In this document: positions 53,077 to 60,029 of the stretch, piece by piece
Position numbering within the stretch: the stretch's first letter is position 1
How the letters are laid out: each line of letters begins with the position of its first letter
Assembly: GCF_902833225.1 (NCBI RefSeq)
Contig: NZ_CADFEI010000001.1
Span: 310,001-374,000, forward strand
Direction of reading: 5' to 3'
DNA: 64,000 bases
Source: Burkholderia sp. BCC1644
GTDB taxonomy: Bacteria; Pseudomonadota; Gammaproteobacteria; Burkholderiales; Burkholderiaceae
Notes under the pieces: model-generated
The model's input: only the letters and a program-made list of their open reading frames with translations
Databases searched by the model: none
What the model was told of the DNA's origin: nothing
Program-made: the position numbers and the translations under genes

Positions 53077-53123
53077 AGCCGCGTCGTGCGGCAGCGTCAT
53101 GATCGTGCGGTGCAGCGAACCGC

Positions 53124-53164
53124 TTGACGTGGGTCAAGCGCGCGGCCGCGCGCGCCACTATGCT
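53124..53164 (+). promoter_or_regulatory. FNR-box promoter, class II geometry
   Basis: TTGAC-GTGG-GTCAA (53124-53137; symmetric to CTTGAC...GTCAAG) matches the FNR/Anr/FixK pattern TTGA(T/C)-N4-(A/G)TCAA. A -10 like hexamer TATGCT lies at 53159-53164. If transcription begins near 53172, the box is centred at -41.5, the spacing of a class II FNR-activated promoter. It precedes the DUF1488, small protein and HPF-like genes. Confidence 0.75.
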
Positions 53165-53187
53165 CTCGTCATGGAGCCATCACGACG

Positions 53188-53478
53188 ATGACAGGCCGAC
53201 CGATGCACATTACCTTTCCGCCCGAGCCGCCCGAATATTGCGCGCGCGATCTGGTCGTCGCGTTTTCGGCGCTGGTCGACGGGCGTTGCGTACAGTGCGC
53301 GGTCACGGCCGAGGCGCTGGAAGACCATTTCGGCGCGCGGTCGCTGCTCGAACGCGACCTGCTGGCCGCATTCGATGGGCACCGGTCGGCGATCGAGGCG
53401 ATGGCGCGACGGATGCTCGAGGAAATCGGCGGCCGGCCGGTGCTGCTGCACAGCGGTCACTTCCGGCTCGAAGACTGA
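53188..53478 (+). CDS. DUF1488 family protein
   Basis: A 96-residue soluble protein of the DUF1488 family (MHITFPPEPPEYCARDLVVAFSALVDGRCVQCAVTAEALEDHFGA...). Function unknown. ATG at 53188 is used, with GGAG at 53173-53176; an ATG at 53203 is in frame. It is the first gene behind an FNR-box promoter and is followed after 16 bases by another small gene. Confidence 0.8.
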   Translation: MTGRPMHITFPPEPPEYCARDLVVAFSALVDGRCVQCAVTAEALEDHFGARSLLERDLLAAFDGHRSAIEAMARRMLEEIGGRPVLLHSGHFRLED

Positions 53479-53494
53479 TATCGCAGGAGGGTGC

Positions 53495-53734
53495 ATGACA
53501 CTGCAGGGCAACATTCACGAACGCGACTGGTCGGTCGAAGTCGAGACGCGCCCGTGCGAATCGGGCGAGTTCCGCTGCCGCGTGTCCGTCGAGCACGGCG
53601 CCGGCGCCGCGCGGTTTCATCATACGTTCGAGCACAGCCATGCGTATCCGACCGAGCGCGAGGCCATGATCGAAGGGCTGCGCGCCGGCATGACCTGGAT
53701 CGAGATGAAGACGTCGCAGGTCTTCAACGTATGA
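53495..53734 (+). CDS. Small conserved protein in the FNR-box operon
   Basis: A 79-residue soluble protein (MTLQGNIHERDWSVEVETRPC...). CAGGAGG precedes the ATG at 53495. No family is recognised; from memory Burkholderia homologues are sometimes mislabelled UDP-glucose 4-epimerase, which this short protein cannot be. It is placed between DUF1488 and HPF-like genes in a probable FNR-controlled operon. Confidence 0.75.
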   Translation: MTLQGNIHERDWSVEVETRPCESGEFRCRVSVEHGAGAARFHHTFEHSHAYPTEREAMIEGLRAGMTWIEMKTSQVFNV

Positions 53735-53889
53735 ACGGCCCCGCGCCCGGCACGGCGCGGGAGGATGGTCGGCCGGGCAGCGAACGAAGCGTCGCGCCGC
53801 GCCACGGGAAACGCATGCCGCCGCATCGTGATGCGGGCGGCGCAAGCAAGGCGGTCGACGAGCGGGCGGCGCCGTCAGGAGAGTCGGAC

Positions 53890-54216
53890 ATGGGCGTGGG
53901 CATGCAGATCGCCTGCCGTGGATTTACGGGGACCGCAGCGGTCGAAGCCGAGGCCGGCGCGCAGCTGGTGCGGCTGGAACGGTTCCGCGCGCTGATCGAC
54001 GGCTGCCACCTCGCGATCGAATCGCGCGCGGCGACCGATGGCGGGTGGCTGTACGACGTGCGGCTCGAGCTGGTGATGCACGACGCGGCGCTCAGGCCGC
54101 TGCCGCCGTGCGTCGGCAATGACGTCGACGATGCGCTGCGCCGCGCCTTCGCACAGGCCGAACAGGCGCTGATCGCGTGGCAGGCGAGCGGCGCAAGGGT
54201 GGCGCTGCGCGGGTGA
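53890..54216 (+). CDS. HPF/RaiA-like ribosome-associated protein
   Basis: A 108-residue protein resembling the hibernation promoting factor / sigma-54 modulation family (MQIACRGFTGTAAVEAEAGAQLVRLERFRALIDGCHLAIESR, then strands and a final helix DVDDALRRAFAQAEQAL). Members bind 30S ribosomes and put them to rest in starvation or hypoxia. The ATG at 53890 has GGAGAG upstream and gives the usual family length; an alternative ATG at 53731, overlapping the previous stop, would add a 53-residue disordered tail. It is the last gene of the FNR-box operon and converges with the FNR-type regulator gene. Confidence 0.75.
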   Translation: MGVGMQIACRGFTGTAAVEAEAGAQLVRLERFRALIDGCHLAIESRAATDGGWLYDVRLELVMHDAALRPLPPCVGNDVDDALRRAFAQAEQALIAWQASGARVALRG

Positions 54217-54230
54217 TCCGGCAGCGCGCG

Positions 54231-55010
54231 TCAGACACGCGCGAGCGCTTGTGCGTCGATGATGCGGACGCGCTTGCCGCGCGTTTCGACCAGCGCTTCG
54301 CGATGGAACCGCGAGAACATCCGGCTGACGGTTTCGAGCTTCATCCCGAGATAGCAGCCGATTTCCTCGCGCGTCATCCTCAGGTTGAATTCGGTCGCCG
54401 AATAGCCGCGCGCCTCGAAACGGGACGACAGGTTCAGCAGGAAATGCGCGACGCGCTGTTCGGCCGACATCGTGCCGAGCAGCAGCATCTGGCTCGATTC
54501 GCGGACGATCTCGCTGCTCAGCATCTGGTAGAGGAAGTGCTGCATCGGCTTCATCTCGCGGCACGCCGCTTCGAGCGCGCCGAACGGGATGATGCACACG
54601 ACGCTGTCTTCCAGCGCGATCGCGTCGCAGCAATGCTGTCCGCCGCCGATGCCGTCCATGCCGAGCGTTTCGCCGGCGATCTGGAATCCCGTCACGTGCT
54701 CGCGGCCGTCGCGATGCATCATCACCGTCTTGAACGACCCCGCGCGCACCGCATAGATGCTCTGGAACGGATCGTCGATGCGGAACAGCGCGTCACCCTG
54801 GCGAACGTGCCGGGTCGTGCAGATGATCGCGTCGAGACGGCCGTATTCGGCGGCCGTCAGGTGCGGCGGCAGGCACATCGAGCGCATCGCGCAGGCCGAG
54901 CAGCGTGCGGCCGGATGTTTGGCGGCATCGGCGCGCGCGACCGCGCGCAGCGGAATCGTTGGCCGGGGTACGACGGAGACGTCGGCGGCGCAGGCGGTGG
55001 CTGTGGACAT
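54231..55010 (-). CDS. FNR/Anr-type oxygen-sensing regulator
   Basis: A 259-residue CRP/FNR-family activator. Four cysteines fit iron-sulfur ligation: Cys37, Cys40 and Cys46 (CSACAMRSMC) near the N-terminus and Cys139 (EDSVVCIIPF). A cyclic-nucleotide-like barrel lies between, followed by a winged helix whose recognition helix TREEIGCYLGMKLETVSRMFSRF has the Glu226-x-x-Ser229-Arg230 needed for TTGAT/C sites. It is probably active at low oxygen and may act on the TTGAC-N4-GTCAA box at 53124. It follows a lone receiver gene by 16 bases, so the two form one operon on the minus strand. Start ATG at 55010. Confidence 0.9.
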   Translation of the reverse strand: MSTATACAADVSVVPRPTIPLRAVARADAAKHPAARCSACAMRSMCLPPHLTAAEYGRLDAIICTTRHVRQGDALFRIDDPFQSIYAVRAGSFKTVMMHRDGREHVTGFQIAGETLGMDGIGGGQHCCDAIALEDSVVCIIPFGALEAACREMKPMQHFLYQMLSSEIVRESSQMLLLGTMSAEQRVAHFLLNLSSRFEARGYSATEFNLRMTREEIGCYLGMKLETVSRMFSRFHREALVETRGKRVRIIDAQALARV

Positions 55011-55026
55011 AAGTCACTCCGGCTCG

Positions 55027-55431
55027 TCAGGGGCGGTGCACGCGAGCGTGCACCAGGGATTCGATGACACGGCATGCAGCGTCGAATTCGACGGTCTTGT
55101 CGAAGAAGTAGTCGGCTCCCGCCGTCGCGCATGCCTCTCTGAATGCCGGCGCCGAATGATTCGTCAGCACGATCGTGACGATGCGCGGCGCGAGCCTGGA
55201 CAGCATCCCGATCAGGTCGAGGCCGCTGCCGTCCGCGAGCCGCACGTCGACGATCACGACATCCGCCTGGCTGCTGCGGATATGCGTCCACGCGTCCTGG
55301 CCGTCTTCCGCTTCGCCCACGACGGCGACGCCGCGGATCGCGCCGACGAGCAGCGCGATCCGCTGCCGGACGGCGACGGCGTGATCGACGAGAAACACCC
55401 TGAGCGCGGCGGGTGACAGGCTGGCATTCAT
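55027..55431 (-). CDS. Stand-alone response-regulator receiver
   Basis: A 134-residue protein consisting only of a CheY-like receiver domain (RVFLVDHAVAVRQRIALLV ... VVIVDVRLADGSGLDLI ... FDKT). The phospho-acceptor Asp is in VVIVDVRL; of the usual acidic pair at the first strand only one Asp is seen (VDHA), so metal binding may be weak. It has no output domain, so it probably acts by protein contact. It precedes the FNR-type gene by 16 bases, and a perfect 12-base dyad lies 70 bases upstream of its start. Confidence 0.85.
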   Translation of the reverse strand: MNASLSPAALRVFLVDHAVAVRQRIALLVGAIRGVAVVGEAEDGQDAWTHIRSSQADVVIVDVRLADGSGLDLIGMLSRLAPRIVTIVLTNHSAPAFREACATAGADYFFDKTVEFDAACRVIESLVHARVHRP

Positions 55432-55500
55432 GCCGGCAGTATCGTGTTGCGCCGCCGAAATTGAAATCGGCCGAATTGGAAGTTTGTGTAGGCCGCTTCG

Positions 55501-55530
55501 ACGCGTTGTAGGGCGTTTCCTACAACGCGT
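55501..55530. promoter_or_regulatory. Perfect 12-bp dyad upstream of the receiver-FNR operon
   Basis: ACGCGTTGTAGG (55501-55512) mirrors CCTACAACGCGT (55519-55530) exactly, around GCGTTT, in the gap between the receiver start (55431) and the pyrroline carboxylate reductase stop (55600). No T run follows on either strand, which favours a protein-binding site over a terminator. Confidence 0.7.
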
Positions 55531-55599
55531 ACGGGAAACCGCCGGAGCGGCTCCGATGTTGCGGTGCCGCGTGCGCGGCTGAAGGGCTTCGGCGCCGGG

Positions 55600-56535
55600 T
55601 CAGCCGGCCTTGCGCGCCGCGAGCGTATCGCGCGCCGTGCGGCAGGCGGCGAGATCCCACGCGGCACAGCCGACACTCTTGAACAGCAGCGGCCCGCCGC
55701 GCGTGAAGGTGCCGTTCAGCACGTCGGCGAGCGACGCGACGTGCTGCCAGTCGACCTGCGCGACGATCAGGTCGCCGGCCTCGTGGCGCGCGCCGGCCGG
55801 ATCGTCGACGACGAGCCGGCTGCCGTGCACCGTGTTCGCGTCGATTTCGGCGGCATCGGCGGTAAACGCCCCGACGCCGACCACGAGCCGGCCTTCGCGC
55901 GCGGCTTCCCGGTAAACAGGCGTGCGGCTCGTCGTCAGCGTGACGACGACATCGATCGCGTCGGGAATCGCGTCGCCTTCGAGCGGCACGAGCCGCGGCG
56001 CCTGCGCGCGGTTCGCCGCGCAGAAGGCGGCCGCGCTGTCGGCGTTCGTGCCGCGCACGTGAAGGCGCGCGTCGGGGAAGATCGCCGCGAGCGCTTCCGC
56101 GTGATTGGCCGCCTGCTTGCCGGTGCCGATCAGCAGGATGTCGTGCGGTGCGGCGCCATGCAGCGCCCGGATGCCGAGCGCGGTGATGGCCGCCGTGCGG
56201 CGCCCGGTGACCGTCGGGCCGTCGAGCACGAAGCGCATCTCGCCCGTGTTCGCGTCGTACGCGGTGACCTGGCCGAGAATCGTCGGCAGTCCGCGCGCGC
56301 CGTTGCCGGGGCACACGTTCACGAGCTTGTGGCTCGCGAGGTCGCGCGCGCTCGACGGCATCGACAGCATCACGCCGCCGCCCTGCAGCGGCACGACCAG
56401 GCGCTCGGGGCTGACGATCTCGCCCGCCGCATACTCGGCGACGGCTTGTCTGAGCGTGGCGAGCAGCGCCGGGTAGTCGAGCAGCGCGGCCGTGTCGGCC
56501 GCATCGAAAACGGGAATCGGGGAAGGGGAAGTCAT
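55600..56535 (-). CDS. lhpI: Delta1-pyrroline-2-carboxylate reductase (OCD/mu-crystallin family)
   Basis: A 311-residue NAD(P)H-dependent reductase of the ornithine cyclodeaminase/mu-crystallin family. The Rossmann motif ILLIGTGKQAANHAEAL places GTGKQA near 137-142, and the family KLVNVCPGN and VTGRRTAAITALG segments are seen. Its context with a hydroxyproline dehydratase indicates reduction of delta1-pyrroline-2-carboxylate to L-proline, as LhpI does in Azospirillum, rather than ornithine deamination. The ATG at 56535 begins MTSPSPIPVFDA. It diverges from a GntR gene; half-sites CCAGAA/TTCTGG lie between them. Confidence 0.83.
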   Translation of the reverse strand: MTSPSPIPVFDAADTAALLDYPALLATLRQAVAEYAAGEIVSPERLVVPLQGGGVMLSMPSSARDLASHKLVNVCPGNGARGLPTILGQVTAYDANTGEMRFVLDGPTVTGRRTAAITALGIRALHGAAPHDILLIGTGKQAANHAEALAAIFPDARLHVRGTNADSAAAFCAANRAQAPRLVPLEGDAIPDAIDVVVTLTTSRTPVYREAAREGRLVVGVGAFTADAAEIDANTVHGSRLVVDDPAGARHEAGDLIVAQVDWQHVASLADVLNGTFTRGGPLLFKSVGCAAWDLAACRTARDTLAARKAG

Positions 56536-56643
56536 CGTGTGCGTCGTATGCGTCGTGAGCGTGGACGGCGGGCGCATGCCGCGCCCGCCACAGGGTTGCC
56601 GGATACCGTGACACAGGGCAGCGTGGATCGAATCTATACCACT

Positions 56644-56711
56644 TTCTGGCGCACCCGCAACCCAGAAAATAAAGCACGTCGCCGGTTTTGGTTCTAATAT
56701 CTGTCCAGAAG
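56644..56711. promoter_or_regulatory. TTCTGG/CCAGAA half-sites between lhpI and gntR
   Basis: TTTCTGG-N12-CCAGAAA is found at 56644-56669, and a second, weaker pair (TTTTGGTT ... GTCCAGAA) at 56687-56711. The same half-sites form a full dyad at 57550-57573, so they are probable sites for the GntR protein encoded at 56798. Confidence 0.6.
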
Positions 56712-56797
56712 GCCCCCCGCAGCCTCGATGCCGGCGCGCTCCGGTATAGTGCGAACCCATTCCAGATTCACGCCCGCGACCGGGCAGGAGCCACACG

Positions 56798-57535
56798 ATG
56801 ATGTCCGCGCGTCCCGACTTACTCGAAGGCGGTTTCAAACCGCTGCAGATCTACGAGCAGGTGGCCGAGAAGATTCGCGACGAGATCCGCGCGGGGCGCT
56901 ATGCCGCCGAGTCGCGGCTGCCGTCCGAGCGCGAGCTCGCGGGGCTGTTCCAGGTCGGCCGGCCGGCCGTGCGCGAAGCGCTCGGCGCGCTGCAGAACGA
57001 GGGGCTCGTGTTCACGAAGCGCAATTCGGGCACCTACGTCGTCGCGTCGCCGCTCGACGTGCTCGCCGAGCGCGGCGACACGCACAACGCGTCCGAAGCC
57101 GATTTCAGCCCGACGTCGACCCTCGACGTGCGGTTGATCCTCGAGCCCGCGATCGCGCGTCTCGCGGCCGGGCAGGGCCGGCCCGATCCCGGCGCCGAAC
57201 GCTATCTGGCACAAATGGAAACCATCACCGACGTCGACGATCCGCATCAGCGCGCGCTGTGGAACGAGAGCGACCGGCTGTTCCACCGGCAGCTCGCGCT
57301 GATGACCGGCGATGCGCTGATCGTGAAGATCGCAGACGAAGTCGCGAAGACGATGGACCAGCCGCTGTGGAAACGCCTGAAGGACGACGGCATCTACGAC
57401 GCGGGCCGGATCCGGCTCTACGTGTCCGAGCACCGGTTGATTTACGAGGCGATCGTGTCGGGCGACGCCGACGCGGCGGCGTTCTATGTCGAGCAGCACA
57501 TCCGCCGTGTGCGGCGCGACATCACGCCGAAGTGA
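56798..57535 (+). CDS. GntR-family regulator, FadR/FCD type
   Basis: A 245-residue FadR-type GntR regulator. The winged helix lies at about residues 17-82 (YEQVAEKIRDEIRAGRYAAESRLPSERELAGLFQVGRPAVREAL), and the FCD ligand domain at about 105-235 (LDVRLILEPAIARLAAG ... FHRQLALMTGD ... EHRLIYEAI). It lies between lhpI (divergent) and the substrate-binding protein and T3LHyp dehydratase genes (downstream), and a palindromic site occurs just after its stop. It most likely represses this hydroxyproline unit. Confidence 0.9.
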   Translation: MMSARPDLLEGGFKPLQIYEQVAEKIRDEIRAGRYAAESRLPSERELAGLFQVGRPAVREALGALQNEGLVFTKRNSGTYVVASPLDVLAERGDTHNASEADFSPTSTLDVRLILEPAIARLAAGQGRPDPGAERYLAQMETITDVDDPHQRALWNESDRLFHRQLALMTGDALIVKIADEVAKTMDQPLWKRLKDDGIYDAGRIRLYVSEHRLIYEAIVSGDADAAAFYVEQHIRRVRRDITPK

Positions 57536-57549
57536 CCGCGCCAGCGTCG

Positions 57550-57573
57550 TTCTGGTCTGAAAATTGACCAGAA
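57550..57573. promoter_or_regulatory. Palindromic operator upstream of the SBP gene
   Basis: TTCTGGTC-N8-GACCAGAA is a perfect dyad between the gntR stop and the substrate-binding protein gene, 84 bases before its ATG. The half-sites recur upstream of lhpI, which points to one regulator for all. Confidence 0.75.
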
Positions 57574-57656
57574 TCGAAGATTTTATTTTGAAATTGCTTG
57601 CATGGTGACCACGCGTGTCCTACATTGGTTTCACACAAAACCAATCAGGAGACATC

Positions 57657-58778
57657 ATGCGACACCTCGTTACCGCGCTTTCGGTGGCCATCGCCGCCGG
57701 TGCGCTGACTTCCGCCCACGCGCAGGAAGTCGTGATGATCGGCCATTCGGCGCCGCTGACGGGCCCGCAGGCCGCGAACGGCAAGGACAATGAAAACGGC
57801 GCGCGCCTCGCCGTCGACGAACTCAACAAGGCCGGCATCAAGGTCGCCGGCAAGACCGTCACGTTCAAACTGGTTTCCGACGACGACCAGGCCGACCCGA
57901 AGGCCGGCGTACAGGTCGCGCAGAACCTCGTCGACAAGGGCGTCGTCGCGGTGCTCGGGCCGTACAACTCGGGCGTCGCGATTCCCGCGTCGCGCGTGTA
58001 TTCGACTGCCGGCGTGCCGATCCTGCCGGTCGCGTCGAACCCGGCGCTGACGAAGCAGGGCTTCAAGAACATCTTCCGGATCGGCGCGAGCGACGAACAG
58101 CTCGGCGGCACGATGGCCACGTTTGCCGCGAAGACGCTGAATGCGAAGACCGCCGCCGTGATCGACGATCGCACCGCGTACGGGCAGGGCGTCGCCGAGC
58201 AGTTCATGAGCGTCGCGAAGGCGAACGGAATCAAGATCGTCGACCAGGAATACACAAGCTCGTCGGCCACCGATTTCCTCGGCATTCTCACCAAGATCAA
58301 GGCCAGCAACCCCGACGTGATCTTCCTCGGCGGCTATGCGGCGCAAGGCGCGCCGATGGCCAAGCAGATGAAGCAGCGCGGTCTGCGCGCGAAGCTGCTC
58401 GGCGGCGACGGCATCTGCTCGGCCGACATGGGCAAGGTCGCGGGCGACGCGGCATCGATCGTCTACTGCGCGCAGGGCGGCGTCGCGCTCGAGAAGACGG
58501 CGGCCGGCCGCGAGTTCCTGAAGAAGTACCACGACACGTATCACACCGATCCGCAGGTCTACGGCGTCAACTACTACGACGGGATGAAGCTGCTCGCCGA
58601 CGCGATGGTCAAGGCCGGCACGACCACCGACAAGGCGAAGCTGATCGCGCAGCTCGCGAAGTCGAACTACGCGGGCGTCGCGGGCACCTATTCGTTCGAT
58701 GCGAACGGCGACCTGAAGGGCGCGCCGACGACCGTCTACGTGATCCGCAACGGCCTGCCGGAGCCGTATTCGAAGTAA
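57657..58778 (+). CDS. ABC transporter substrate-binding protein, LivK type
   Basis: A 373-residue periplasmic binding protein of the branched-chain amino acid (LivJ/LivK) class. The signal peptide is MRHLVTALSVAIAAGALTSAHA (cleavage after residue 22), followed by VVMIGHSAPLTGPQAANGKDNENGARLAVDELNKAG, the family opening. AGGAG precedes the ATG at 57657. No permease or ATPase genes are nearby, so it probably works with a Liv-type transporter encoded elsewhere. Linkage to T3LHyp dehydratase suggests hydroxyproline or proline as ligand. A hairpin separates it from the dehydratase gene. Confidence 0.9.
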   Translation: MRHLVTALSVAIAAGALTSAHAQEVVMIGHSAPLTGPQAANGKDNENGARLAVDELNKAGIKVAGKTVTFKLVSDDDQADPKAGVQVAQNLVDKGVVAVLGPYNSGVAIPASRVYSTAGVPILPVASNPALTKQGFKNIFRIGASDEQLGGTMATFAAKTLNAKTAAVIDDRTAYGQGVAEQFMSVAKANGIKIVDQEYTSSSATDFLGILTKIKASNPDVIFLGGYAAQGAPMAKQMKQRGLRAKLLGGDGICSADMGKVAGDAASIVYCAQGGVALEKTAAGREFLKKYHDTYHTDPQVYGVNYYDGMKLLADAMVKAGTTTDKAKLIAQLAKSNYAGVAGTYSFDANGDLKGAPTTVYVIRNGLPEPYSK

Positions 58779-58799
58779 TCGCCACACCAGCCTGTCACC

Positions 58800-58829
58800 G
58801 GACGGCGGCGCGACCGCCGTCCTTCGTTT
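58800..58829 (+). terminator. Hairpin between SBP and dehydratase genes
   Basis: GGACGGCGG (58800-58808) pairs perfectly with CCGCCGTCC (58814-58822) around 5 bases, followed by TTCGTTT. It likely reduces read-through so that the binding protein is made in excess of the enzyme. Confidence 0.6.
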
Positions 58830-58847
58830 CCAAGCATCCGATTCGAC

Positions 58848-59855
58848 ATGAAAATTTCCCGATCCCTTTCCACCGTCGAAGTCCATACGGGCGGCGAAGC
58901 GTTCCGCATCGTCACGAGCGGGCTGCCGCGCCTGCCAGGCGACACGATCGTCCAGCGCCGCGCGTGGCTCAAGGAGAACGCCGACGAGATTCGCCGCGCG
59001 CTGATGTTCGAACCGCGCGGCCACGCCGACATGTACGGCGGCTACCTGACCGAGCCGGTCTCGCCGAATGCCGATTTCGGCGTGATCTTCGTGCACAACG
59101 AAGGCTACAGCGACCATTGCGGGCATGGCGTGATCGCGCTGTCGACCGCTGCGGTCGAACTCGGCTGGGTGCAGCGTACGGTGCCGGAAACGCGGGTCGG
59201 TATCGACGCGCCGTGCGGCTTCATCGAGGCGTTCGTCAAGTGGGACGGCGAGCATGCGGGACCCGTGCGCTTCGTCAACGTGCCGTCGTTCATCTGGCAG
59301 CGCGACGTGTCGGTCGAGACGCCGTCGTTCGGCACCGTGACCGGCGACATCGCGTACGGCGGCGCGTTTTATTTCTACGTCGACGGCGCGCCGTTCGACC
59401 TGCCGGTGCGCGAGTCGGCCGTCGAGAAGCTGATCCGTTTCGGCGCGGAAGTGAAGGCCGCCGCGAACGCGAAGTACCCGGTCGTGCATCCGGAGATTCC
59501 GGAAATCAACCATATCTACGGCACGATCATCGCGAATGCGCCGCGCCATCCGGGCTCGACGCAGGCGAACTGCTGCGTGTTCGCGGATCGCGAGGTCGAC
59601 CGCTCGCCCACGGGCTCCGGCACCGGCGGGCGCGTCGCGCAGCTGTACCAGCGCGGGCTGCTCGCGGCCGGCGACACGCTCGTCAACGAATCGATCGTCG
59701 GCACGGTCTTCAAGGGGCGCGTGCTGCGCGAAACGACGGTCGGCGACATTCCGGCCGTGATTCCGGAAGTGGAAGGCAGCGCGCATATCTGCGGGTTCGC
59801 GAACTGGATCGTCGACGAACGCGATCCGCTCACCTATGGATTCCTCGTCCGCTGA
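58848..59855 (+). CDS. lhpH: Trans-3-hydroxy-L-proline dehydratase
   Basis: A 335-residue protein of the proline racemase superfamily. Cys91 (DHCGHG) supplies one catalytic base. At the second site, where racemases and 4-hydroxyproline epimerases have Cys, this protein has Thr255 (DRSPTGSGTGGR). A Cys/Thr pair marks trans-3-hydroxy-L-proline dehydratases, such as human L3HYPDH, which form delta1-pyrroline-2-carboxylate. The reductase for that product is encoded at 55600 in the same cluster. The ATG at 58848 begins MKISRSLSTVEVHTGG. It is followed by a strong terminator. Confidence 0.88.
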   Translation: MKISRSLSTVEVHTGGEAFRIVTSGLPRLPGDTIVQRRAWLKENADEIRRALMFEPRGHADMYGGYLTEPVSPNADFGVIFVHNEGYSDHCGHGVIALSTAAVELGWVQRTVPETRVGIDAPCGFIEAFVKWDGEHAGPVRFVNVPSFIWQRDVSVETPSFGTVTGDIAYGGAFYFYVDGAPFDLPVRESAVEKLIRFGAEVKAAANAKYPVVHPEIPEINHIYGTIIANAPRHPGSTQANCCVFADREVDRSPTGSGTGGRVAQLYQRGLLAAGDTLVNESIVGTVFKGRVLRETTVGDIPAVIPEVEGSAHICGFANWIVDERDPLTYGFLVR

Positions 59856-59910
59856 GCAGCGGCGCCGATCGGCCGCCCTCGCGCGGTTTCCCGGTTGTAG
59901 TACCAGGTTT

Positions 59911-59947
59911 GGCGCGTCGTTCCCGTTACGGGGCACGCGCCTTTTTT
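59911..59947 (+). terminator. Rho-independent terminator after the dehydratase
   Basis: GGCGCGT (59911-59917) pairs with ACGCGCC (59935-59941); an inner CCCG/CGGG extends the fold. Six T residues follow at 59942-59947. It ends the hydroxyproline operon before the penicillin-binding protein gene. Confidence 0.88.
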
Positions 59948-60029
59948 GCGTGCGAAACGCGGGTACGGCCATGCGGTGCATGCCGGCGCGACGCCGCCGC
60001 GGGCCGGCGGGCCGCGCGAGTTTGGTACG

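Noticed and set aside
53495..53734. UDP-glucose 4-epimerase
   Set aside because: A 79-residue protein without a GxxGxxG Rossmann motif cannot be this enzyme.
53731..53889. N-terminal extension of the HPF-like protein from ATG 53731
   Set aside because: The added 53 residues are low-complexity and the ATG at 53890 has a proper ribosome site and gives the normal family length.
55600..56535. Ornithine cyclodeaminase
   Set aside because: The family is mixed and the neighbourhood (T3LHyp dehydratase, GntR) fits pyrroline-2-carboxylate reductase better; no ornithine or arginine genes are near.
58848..59855. Proline racemase or 4-hydroxyproline 2-epimerase
   Set aside because: Those enzymes need a second catalytic Cys; this protein has Thr255 there, which is the dehydratase pattern.
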